From Sulfurovum sp. UBA7648 (GTDB lineage Bacteria; Campylobacterota; Campylobacteria; Campylobacterales; Sulfurovaceae), in contig DLIG01000009.1 of the NCBI GenBank assembly GCA_002483605.1, positions 25,160 through 64,317 on the forward strand: a stretch of DNA of 39,158 nt. Reading direction: 5' to 3'. Under the pieces are notes generated by a model. It was not told the origin of the DNA, ran no database searches, and saw only the letters and a program-made list of their open reading frames with translations. Positions 32,729-39,158 of this stretch are shown one piece after another. Made by a program: the position numbers and the translations under genes. How positions within the stretch are numbered: position 1 is the first letter of the stretch; the number at the start of each line of letters is the position of its first letter.

Positions 32729-34108
32729 ATGATAACAACATCTATTTTTAGAGAATATGATATACGCGGGATATATCCTCACGAGTTAAATGAACAAAGT
32801 GTAAAGCTAATAGGATATTTTTTAGGGCTCAAAATTAAAAAGCTGGGCGGTGTGATTGCAATAGGATATGATGCTAGAACCCATTCTCCTATATTGAGAG
32901 ATTATCTTGCTAGCGGATTAAATAAAGCTGGGTGCATGGTCCTTGATATGGGTATGGTAGCAACTCCTGTCAATTATTTTGCCAATTTTGTACAACCTAA
33001 GAATGTTGATAGCCCTGTTAATGCTTCTATTATGATAACAGGTTCACACAATCCAAGCGAATATAATGGATTTAAGATCACTATGAACAAAAAACCGTTT
33101 TTCGGTGAAGATATTTACGCTCTAGGTGATGAGATCATATCAAATCAAGATATGTATATAGAAGACAATACCGCTACTACATTCATAGATACCAAAAATG
33201 ATTATATTAACTTTATAATAGAACATTTTTCGCATCTAAAAGAGATGGATAAAAAAATAATACTTGATTGCGGCAACGGAGTTGCAGGAACTGTCATTGC
33301 AGATATATTTGATGCATTAAAGCTTGATTATAAAGCTCTTTTTGCGGAGCCCGACGGAAAATTTCCAAACCATCATCCAGATCCAACCGAAGAACATAAT
33401 TTAGCAGATATCAAAAGAGAGCTCCAAGGCGAATTTGAAATAGGTTTTGCATATGACGGAGATGCAGACCGTATAGCAGTATTGACCAAAAAGCACAACA
33501 TCAAAGGTGATATATTAGCAATTCTTTTATCAAGTAAAATGGGGAACCCGACCGTTATAGGCGAAGTAAAGTGTTCGTCTGTTATGTATGATACTATTAA
33601 TCAATACGGCACAGCCGTAATGTATAAAACGGGACACTCAAATCTCAAAGTTAAAATGAAAGAATTGAATGCACAGCTTGCGTGTGAAGTTAGCGGCCAT
33701 GTATTTTTCAGTGACAGATATTTTGGATATGATGATGCGATATATGCAACTCTGAGGGTTCTAGAGCTTATCAAGAATGGTATGGATTTGGATGCCGAGA
33801 TAGAAAAACTGCCCAAACTGTTCTCTACAGAAGAGATAAAAGTTGAAACTACGGAAAACGAAAAGTTTGCCATCATGGAGCAGCTAAAAATATTGCTTCA
33901 AAATCCTCCGGTTGATTTTCCGACGATTAAGAATATTATCGATGTAGATGGGGTAAGGGTCAATTTTACAGATGGCTGGGGACTTGTTAGAGCAAGTAAC
34001 ACTACTCCCGTATTGGTCACTAGGTTTGAATCAACTTCCGATGAATCGGCAAAACTGTATGAAGAAGAAATAAACAGGCTCATACTTCAGGCAAAAGAGA
34101 TGATATAA
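32729..34108 (+). CDS. Phosphomannomutase/phosphoglucomutase
   Basis: Alpha-D-phosphohexomutase converting hexose 6-phosphates to 1-phosphates, feeding GDP-mannose and/or UDP-glucose synthesis. 459 residues with the four-domain layout. FREYDIRGIYP at the N-terminus, the phosphoserine loop TGSHNPSEYNG with S106, the metal loop DGDADR starting at D243, the sugar-specificity loop GEVKCSS (usually a GExSGH-type loop comes later, here CEVSGHVFF) and the phosphate-binding RASNTTP. Closest to AlgC/ManB-like bifunctional enzymes; substrate preference cannot be fixed by eye. It begins 13 nt after ccoS, probably by read-through. Confidence 0.93.
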   Translation: MITTSIFREYDIRGIYPHELNEQSVKLIGYFLGLKIKKLGGVIAIGYDARTHSPILRDYLASGLNKAGCMVLDMGMVATPVNYFANFVQPKNVDSPVNASIMITGSHNPSEYNGFKITMNKKPFFGEDIYALGDEIISNQDMYIEDNTATTFIDTKNDYINFIIEHFSHLKEMDKKIILDCGNGVAGTVIADIFDALKLDYKALFAEPDGKFPNHHPDPTEEHNLADIKRELQGEFEIGFAYDGDADRIAVLTKKHNIKGDILAILLSSKMGNPTVIGEVKCSSVMYDTINQYGTAVMYKTGHSNLKVKMKELNAQLACEVSGHVFFSDRYFGYDDAIYATLRVLELIKNGMDLDAEIEKLPKLFSTEEIKVETTENEKFAIMEQLKILLQNPPVDFPTIKNIIDVDGVRVNFTDGWGLVRASNTTPVLVTRFESTSDESAKLYEEEINRLILQAKEMI

Positions 34109-34133
34109 AAATTAGATATAAAGCTGAACTTTA

Positions 34134-34176
34134 TTGGATTTGTTTATTTTAATTTATTCTCTATAAACAAATCCAA
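34134..34176. terminator. 14-bp hairpin between convergent mutase and phosphatase genes
   Basis: TTGGATTTGTTTAT (34134-34147) is an exact inverted repeat of ATAAACAAATCCAA (34163-34176), with a 15-nt AT loop. It lies across the stop of the minus-strand phosphatase gene, so the right arm is coding. Probably a shared bidirectional terminator; T-runs are weak. Confidence 0.6.
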
Positions 34177-34686
34177 ACTTTTATCCATCGCTGCAGTCTT
34201 GGAGCCAAACCATGGAAAGTGGCCATAGATGATCGATAAGGAGCTGTATGCTTTATCTTGGTCATGATTGATAGCATAATGATAGAGCGCAGTAGCCAAT
34301 GAGGTTCGATCTGCGCCTGATTTGCAATGCAGAAGTATCGGTTTTGGTGCATTTTTTATAATTTCTACAATTTCTGTCATTGATTCAATAGAGATCATCT
34401 CTCTATCTCCTATCGGATATTCGTGCATTTCAATACCAAGTTTATCGGCAGCTTCTATCTCGTCTTTGTACCATTTTTTATTTTTATGTCTTCTTGTTTT
34501 TCTAAGATTTAGAATAGATTTGATGCCAAATATTTTTAGATAAAAGAGATTAAAACAAAAAAGTTGGCCAGATCTGTATACATTAGCATCAACTTTATGA
34601 AAATTGCCGTAAATAAAAAAATATATTCCCAAACATAATGCTATCGATAGTAAAATCACAAAATATATCACCAAAAAACCTTCCAT
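34144..34686 (-). CDS. Membrane-anchored tyrosine/dual-specificity phosphatase-like protein
   Basis: A 180-residue protein with one N-terminal TM helix (about 4-26) and a cytoplasmic or periplasmic phosphatase domain. NVYRSGQL and SILNLRKTRR resemble the Siw14/DSP family. The general acid is probably D94 (PIGDRE), and the P-loop CX5R is HC121-KSGAD-R127-T. It lies 42 nt after the YrbL-like gene on the same strand. The substrate could be a phosphoprotein, a lipid-linked phosphate or an inositol pyrophosphate-type compound. Its position beside polysaccharide genes suggests envelope work. Confidence 0.82.
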   Translation of the reverse strand: MEGFLVIYFVILLSIALCLGIYFFIYGNFHKVDANVYRSGQLFCFNLFYLKIFGIKSILNLRKTRRHKNKKWYKDEIEAADKLGIEMHEYPIGDREMISIESMTEIVEIIKNAPKPILLHCKSGADRTSLATALYHYAINHDQDKAYSSLSIIYGHFPWFGSKTAAMDKSLDLFIENKLK

Positions 34687-34728
34687 GCTGTACTAAACTC
34701 GCAGCATTATATCTTTAAAAGATAAATA

Positions 34729-35349
34729 TCAATCGTTAAAATCTTTGATACTTTTGGTTAAATCAGGGAATTTTTTAGTAACTCCTCTTTTGAACTTATC
34801 CCACTTTTTTATGCATCTTTTGATTCCAAGAAGCGGAAAATACTCTAAAAGCGGAATTTGATTATTATCGCCTATCCCATCTATAACCATCAGTTTATAA
34901 TCATCTTCATTTATTTTTTTGACCAAAATATTATCCATATCCAAATCTGAAAATAAAATATATTCTTTTTTGAGATATAGACGCAGATTTTCTATCAATT
35001 CCAAGATACTAAAAGTGATAACTTCATCGTCCAAGGCTAGATAATGCTCTAAATTCTTGGATATACGGCCATCATGATCCCTTACAAGCTCATATAAATT
35101 ACCGTTTCCTAAATTTGTGATGATATCGCCATGATAATCAGCGATCATTTCAAAAGACTTACCTCTTTTATGGAGCCGCTTAAAATAATTTATCTCTCTT
35201 TTGGCGCTTCTTTTGGCTCTTTGTGAAGCTATTTTTACGCATAAACTTTTATCCTCCGGATCAATATAGCATTTTCTACCCATACCTTCGCCAAGCAATA
35301 AATCTTCACTCAGCACTAAAAGATCTTTTTGATTTGACAAACCTAACAC
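34729..35349 (-). CDS. YrbL-like protein with kinase fold
   Basis: A 206-residue member of the PhoP-regulated YrbL family (PF10707-like). LGEGMGRKCYIDPEDKSLCVKI is the typical N-terminal hairpin, with K39 at the ATP-lysine place. FSDLDMDNILV with D135 resembles the catalytic loop of small-molecule kinases, and VIDGIG with D157 takes the DFG place. These residues suggest a real phosphotransferase such as an LPS core sugar kinase. The start is uncertain: GTG at 35349 directly touches AAGG, and TTG at 35340 is an alternative. It may be co-transcribed with the phosphatase downstream. Confidence 0.8.
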   Translation of the reverse strand: MLGLSNQKDLLVLSEDLLLGEGMGRKCYIDPEDKSLCVKIASQRAKRSAKREINYFKRLHKRGKSFEMIADYHGDIITNLGNGNLYELVRDHDGRISKNLEHYLALDDEVITFSILELIENLRLYLKKEYILFSDLDMDNILVKKINEDDYKLMVIDGIGDNNQIPLLEYFPLLGIKRCIKKWDKFKRGVTKKFPDLTKSIKDFND

Positions 35350-35522
35350 CCTTGTTTTACGTATATGTTATTTTTATATAAAGACGCTCAAATAGGTCAT
35401 AATCACAAATGCAACATGACAAAACTTTTCTTCTTGGACTATTGAGGCCTAAAGAATGAAAAATATTCAGAGCCTTGATTGACTAATTATACAAATTTTA
35501 TTATTCTAATTTTAACATAATT

Positions 35523-36569
35523 TTATTTCAAGGTATGGTTTAAATCATAGTTTTTTACCTGATCTTCCAGATTAACCAAAAATTGATCGATATTGTCAGA
35601 TGTAATGACAACACCGAATCCTTTTATATTCTGACGTCCCGCAATAATATTTGAAATATTTTGCGTAGCATCAGGGTAGTAGTGATCACCATCTTTGGAA
35701 TAGATCGCATAATTTTCAGACAGCTTGCTTGGCAAAGTAAAAAAATAAATTTTTCCAAATACTGTAACCATATCTTTTATCCATCTGAAATAATACTCTT
35801 TTAATTTTTTATCGCCATAAAGCACTTTTAAAAAGGGCTGCGATAATGGAGTAGTATAGACTATAAAGTTCGATCTTGGATTTTGAATTTTTAACTCTTT
35901 TAGGATTTTTGAATAATTTTCATTATATTCCAAATTTTTCCAATATGTCCTGCTTCTGCTAAATGCGCGTTTTTCAACTTTTTTAACATTTTGCCTGTCT
36001 GCAATGACGACGTTATTCCTGTCATATGACCTGCCTCCGGCACGATTGGCAATAGACCGAAAAATATTTGTTAATGAATACCGTGTTGCATCCAAAGAAG
36101 TATAATGAGATAAAATATATGACCAATCTCTCTTTAAGTCCAATAAATAATCCGGCTTTTCGTTTTTCTCTTTGTTTTTTCCACACCCGTAAAAATCCAA
36201 TCCTAAAATAACATTGGAAAATTCACCCTTTTTTAGGGATTTAGCGTAATTAATATAATCCTTGTATTCAGCAGGATAAGCGCTGCTAAAAGCAAAATTA
36301 AAAACTCTAAGGTTCCCAAATTTGTTTTGATCATAATATGTAGTTCTGCTGCTTCCCATGAGCAGCGTATCAATGTTATTCAAATCTTGACTGTATTTTA
36401 ATTTGATAGATTTTTGCAGTCTCTCATCAAAATCCACCTGCAAAGTATTTAACCTGTGCGAATGCGTAAAAAACCATAACGGGTCAATAAAAAAATTAAG
36501 TACAACAATAAAAGGAATAATAGTAATTACAATAAAAAACCATATCTTTACCCATTTTTTTCCGTTCAT
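35523..36569 (-). CDS. SGNH-like exopolysaccharide acetylation partner
   Basis: A 348-residue protein with an N-terminal TM anchor (about 9-27) and a periplasmic SGNH-hydrolase-like domain: LLMGSSRTTYYDQ carries the nucleophile Ser (S73 or S74), and DGDHYYPDATQ provides D293 and H296. This matches the partner protein that usually follows an MBOAT acyltransferase (AlgJ/AlgX- or DltD-like arrangement). It starts 10 nt after the MBOAT gene, so the two likely move acyl groups onto an extracytoplasmic glycan. I do not recognise the exact subfamily. Confidence 0.8.
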   Translation of the reverse strand: MNGKKWVKIWFFIVITIIPFIVVLNFFIDPLWFFTHSHRLNTLQVDFDERLQKSIKLKYSQDLNNIDTLLMGSSRTTYYDQNKFGNLRVFNFAFSSAYPAEYKDYINYAKSLKKGEFSNVILGLDFYGCGKNKEKNEKPDYLLDLKRDWSYILSHYTSLDATRYSLTNIFRSIANRAGGRSYDRNNVVIADRQNVKKVEKRAFSRSRTYWKNLEYNENYSKILKELKIQNPRSNFIVYTTPLSQPFLKVLYGDKKLKEYYFRWIKDMVTVFGKIYFFTLPSKLSENYAIYSKDGDHYYPDATQNISNIIAGRQNIKGFGVVITSDNIDQFLVNLEDQVKNYDLNHTLK

Positions 36570-36579
36570 TACACTATCC

Positions 36580-38052
36580 CTAAAAATTAAAATATAAAAA
36601 TGCCGATACTTTACTTAACGATAAAATGCCGATCACAAAAAGTATAATCGATATAAAAAGTGTCGTATAATCTAATTTGAGATCTTCCAATTTTTGATTT
36701 GAATTTTTAAACAATAAAACCAAAACAAATCCGATCGGCAACCAGATCAATATATCTGATGTATTCCCAATGTGCCCGGCAATATTACCAAAAGTAATTT
36801 GGTTATATGCATGCAAAAAAGATAGTTGCTGTTCATACTTGTCACTCAACACAATGCCGCCAAGCCCGATCATTCCGCTTAAAACTTTGAAGGCATCCCC
36901 CAATTCGTTTGCACGAAAAAAAACCCAAGTGATATTGATAAAATTAAAAGTAATGAACCAAGCAAGTATTTTATTCATTTGCAGGCCCATTTGCTGCCAA
37001 GCCCTATGAATAACAATAGCAATGCCATGTAATGCCCCCCAAAGGACAAACATCCATGAAGCACCGTGCCAAAGGCCTCCTATTAAAAATACGGCAAACA
37101 AGTTGCCGTATGTGCGTAACTCTCCTTGTCGGTTTCCGCCTAACGGAATGTATATATAGTCACGCAAGAACCTTGAAAGTGTTATATGCCATCTTCTCCA
37201 AAAATCTTGTATATTTAGTGCTTTATAGGGACTATTGAAATTAATAGGGAGCTTGATGTTAAACAGCAATGCAGCGCCCAATGCCATATCCGTATAACCG
37301 CTGAAATCAAAATACAATTGAAATGTGTAAGACAGGGATGTTGCCCATGCTTCAAACAAACTCAAAGTGCTTGCATGGTCAAATCCTGCATTAGCCCATT
37401 TTGCAAAGGTATCTGCGATCATTACCTTTTTAAACAAACCTATAGAGAACAAAAACAGTCCCATGGAAATATTGCGATAGTTTAGGGCTTTATTTTTTAG
37501 AGAATCAAATTGCGGCATCATCTCTTTGTGATGCAAAATAGGCCCTGCTAACAAATGTGGGAAAAACGTGACAAAGAGGGTATAATTGAGATAATCTGTC
37601 TCTTTTACTTTGCCTTTGTATGCATCCACTAGATAAGCAATTTGGGTAAAGGTAAAAAAGCTGATCCCAAGAGGCAGGACAATATGCATTAAATCAAAAT
37701 GTGTTTCCAAAACCGTATTCAGGTTAAGAATAAAAAAGTCCATATATTTAAAATAACTAAGAAGAAGGATATCGGCAATAATGCCGAACACCAACACAGC
37801 CTTTCTAGAAATTCCTCTGCTGGATGAAGCAGTTGGTATGCGCGAAATTATTGTGCCTATAGAAAAGTTAAAGAGGATAGAGCCCAAAATAAGAGGCAAA
37901 TAAATGATATTCCACCAAGAATAAAAAAAGAGTGATGCAAATACCATCCAAGCCTTAGAAGCATATGTAAACCTCTTTTTATTGAGCCAAAAATAGATAA
38001 AAAAAGTTACAGGCAAAAAAGCAAATATAAATACATAGCTGTTAAAAAGCAA
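36580..38052 (-). CDS. MBOAT O-acyltransferase (AlgI/PatA-like)
   Basis: A 490-residue polytopic inner-membrane protein of the MBOAT family, which passes acyl (typically acetyl) groups across the membrane to a cell-surface polymer. The family signature NIQDFWRRWHITLSRFLRDYIYIPLGG-type block and the catalytic His in GGLWHGASW are present. Start TTG at 38052 is supported by AAAGGA 5 nt upstream and by MLFNSYVFIF, which matches how AlgI-like proteins normally begin; no ATG fits. The 3' end leads straight to the SGNH-like gene. Confidence 0.93.
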   Translation of the reverse strand: MLFNSYVFIFAFLPVTFFIYFWLNKKRFTYASKAWMVFASLFFYSWWNIIYLPLILGSILFNFSIGTIISRIPTASSSRGISRKAVLVFGIIADILLLSYFKYMDFFILNLNTVLETHFDLMHIVLPLGISFFTFTQIAYLVDAYKGKVKETDYLNYTLFVTFFPHLLAGPILHHKEMMPQFDSLKNKALNYRNISMGLFLFSIGLFKKVMIADTFAKWANAGFDHASTLSLFEAWATSLSYTFQLYFDFSGYTDMALGAALLFNIKLPINFNSPYKALNIQDFWRRWHITLSRFLRDYIYIPLGGNRQGELRTYGNLFAVFLIGGLWHGASWMFVLWGALHGIAIVIHRAWQQMGLQMNKILAWFITFNFINITWVFFRANELGDAFKVLSGMIGLGGIVLSDKYEQQLSFLHAYNQITFGNIAGHIGNTSDILIWLPIGFVLVLLFKNSNQKLEDLKLDYTTLFISIILFVIGILSLSKVSAFLYFNF

Positions 38053-38099
38053 AAAATTCCTTTAAATTGTTTTTATATTTTATACAATTTATAGTAAAA

Positions 38100-38113
38100 T
38101 CTAATTGATTAGA
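38100..38113. promoter_or_regulatory. Palindrome in the MBOAT/galU divergent gap
   Basis: TCTAAT-TG-ATTAGA is a perfect 14-bp dyad, 48 nt from the MBOAT TTG on one side and about 200 nt from galU on the other. It lies next to TATAAA/TATAAT-like AT-rich promoter sequence on the minus strand. Otherwise the 257-nt gap 38053-38309 contains no gene I can support. Confidence 0.3.
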
Positions 38114-38309
38114 TAAAAGAATAAACAAGGATACGACAGACAAACTAAAATTAGCAGTTATGTCGTTATAGACGAGAAATCTATACTGAACCGATAATAA
38201 AATTTGAATCAATCAATAAAACATGGTTGCATCAAGAGTTACGGTCTTCTTATTTCCTTGATTAAAAAAAACCGCGAAGATATATTACAAAAAATTAAAA
38301 GGCCGATTA

Positions 38310-39140
38310 ATGATCAAAAAATGCCTATTCCCGGCAGCAGGTTATGGAACTAGATTTCTGCCTGCAACCAAAGCAATGCCAAAAGAGATGTTGCCAGTCC
38401 TCACAAAACCGCTTATCCAGTATGGAGTCGAGGAAGCCTTAGAAGCCGGCATAAATACCATGGCAATAGTTACAGGCAGAGGCAAAAGAGCAATAGAAGA
38501 TCACTTTGATATCAGCTATGAACTTGAACATCAGATCCAAGGCACTACAAAAGAAAAAATGCTGGCTGATATTCGACATATTATAGATAATTGCACATTT
38601 TCATATACTAGACAAATAGAGATGAAAGGCTTAGGCCATGCTATTCTTACAGGTGAAACACTTATTGGCAATCAACCTTTTGCTGTTATCTTGGCAGATG
38701 ACCTGTGCCAAGATGGAGAAGAAGGGGTATTGTCTCAAATGGTTAGAATCTATGAGCAGTATCAATGTTCAATAGTGGCTATAGAAGAAATTCCAAAAGA
38801 GGAAACAAGCAAATACGGTGTAATTGACGGAAAATTAGTTGATGGGAATGACGATATATATCGTGTGGCCAATATGGTTGAAAAACCGGATCCCACAGAT
38901 GCCCCAAGCAATCTGGCAATCATCGGCAGATATATCCTCACACCTGATATATTTGATATACTAAGAAATACAAAACCTGGCAAAGGCGGAGAGATACAAA
39001 TAACTGATGCATTGCTAACCCAAGCCAAAGAGGGAAGAGTGATCGCTTATAAATTTAAAGGCAAAAGATTTGATTGCGGAAGCGTACAAGGATTTGTAGA
39101 AGCTACAAATCATTTTGCTAAACTAGAAGGAGTTTTATGA
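38310..39140 (+). CDS. galU: UTP--glucose-1-phosphate uridylyltransferase
   Basis: Makes UDP-glucose from UTP and glucose 1-phosphate, a precursor for surface polysaccharide and the UDP-glucuronate route. 276 residues. KCLFPAAGYGTRFLPATKAMPKEMLP is the nucleotide-binding signature; VILADDLCQDGEEG, MVEKPDPTDAPSN and GKRFDCGSVQGFVEAT complete the GalU pattern. ATG follows a modest SD (AAAAGG). The TGA overlaps the ATG of the next gene. Confidence 0.97.
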   Translation: MIKKCLFPAAGYGTRFLPATKAMPKEMLPVLTKPLIQYGVEEALEAGINTMAIVTGRGKRAIEDHFDISYELEHQIQGTTKEKMLADIRHIIDNCTFSYTRQIEMKGLGHAILTGETLIGNQPFAVILADDLCQDGEEGVLSQMVRIYEQYQCSIVAIEEIPKEETSKYGVIDGKLVDGNDDIYRVANMVEKPDPTDAPSNLAIIGRYILTPDIFDILRNTKPGKGGEIQITDALLTQAKEGRVIAYKFKGKRFDCGSVQGFVEATNHFAKLEGVL

Positions 39141-39158
39141 AAATAGCAATAGCCGGCA
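39137..39158 (+). CDS. Start of a gene running off the right edge
   Basis: ATG at 39137 overlaps the galU stop and is preceded by a perfect AAGGAG. The seven readable residues MKIAIAG are the start of a Rossmann-type strand. UDP-glucose 6-dehydrogenase begins like this and would make sense after galU, but so few residues cannot decide it. Confidence 0.4.

Noticed and set aside
35350..35522. Gap after the SGNH gene examined for an RNA gene or promoter
   Set aside because: AT-rich, with no tRNA-like cloverleaf, no long inverted repeat and no convincing promoter pair.
38231..38265. ATCAAG/CTTGAT inverted repeat before galU
   Set aside because: Six-base arms separated by more than 20 nt in AT-rich DNA; could easily be chance, and followed by an A-run rather than a T-run on the plus strand.
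1..39158. CRISPR arrays, tRNA/rRNA genes, transposases and phage genes
   Set aside because: None seen by reading: no spaced direct repeats, no cloverleaf with CCA or T-loop motif, and no integrase or transposase motifs.

Overview
The window looks like a chromosomal segment from a Campylobacterota (epsilonproteobacterial) genome, most plausibly a Sulfurovum- or Sulfurimonas-like chemolithotroph. Several gene neighbourhoods known from this phylum point that way: bamD-lon facing proC, kdsA-ribH-nusB, and rho divergent from a ccoI-ccoS pair. The base composition is AT-rich, and a futalosine-pathway menaquinone gene (mqnC) is present. There is no rRNA, tRNA, phage, IS element or CRISPR array. The segment is mostly housekeeping, with a few accessory islands.

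Layout. (a) 1-3793: nadB, running off the left edge, preceded in its transcription unit by a tiny LptM-like lipoprotein. Divergent from these is a DUF721/DciA-like gene, apparently leaderless, overlapping uvrC. (b) 3918-6931: a pair of signalling-type genes, an HPt-like protein without phospho-acceptor histidines and a membrane protein with a decayed histidine-kinase/receiver architecture. (c) 6961-11030: bamD-lon opposite proC, without the fliW gene found here in flagellated relatives. (d) 11214-16105: four tightly packed genes for a large exported MshQ-like protein and three type IV prepilin-like proteins, resembling an MSHA-type minor-pilin/adhesin set. The first gene seems to start with ACG. 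(e) 16193-22895: hpf (+) opposite the operon kdsA-ribH-nusB-mqnC-M16-recG (-).

(f) 22896-23277: a long gene-poor gap. It holds a candidate structured small RNA with its own sigma70-type promoter and an 18-pair closing stem, plus a tiny ORF. (g) 23278-27631: a DUF3108 protein, then der-trpS-TRIC-type channel and a small lipoprotein. (h) 27691-32715: murI and rho (-), then ccoI-ccoS (+) for copper delivery to cbb3 oxidase. (i) 32729-39158: surface polysaccharide functions: phosphomannomutase/phosphoglucomutase, a membrane-anchored tyrosine phosphatase-like protein, a YrbL-like kinase-fold protein, an SGNH/MBOAT acyltransferase pair, galU and the start of one more gene.

Four convergent gene ends carry perfect or near-perfect hairpins that probably act as bidirectional terminators or 3'-end stabilisers. 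The most unusual items are the structured RNA candidate near 23.2 kb, the pilin/adhesin cluster with its ACG start and heptamer repeats, the decayed kinase/HPt pair, and the leaderless DciA-like gene. All identifications come from reading motifs and remembered family features. No database search was run.
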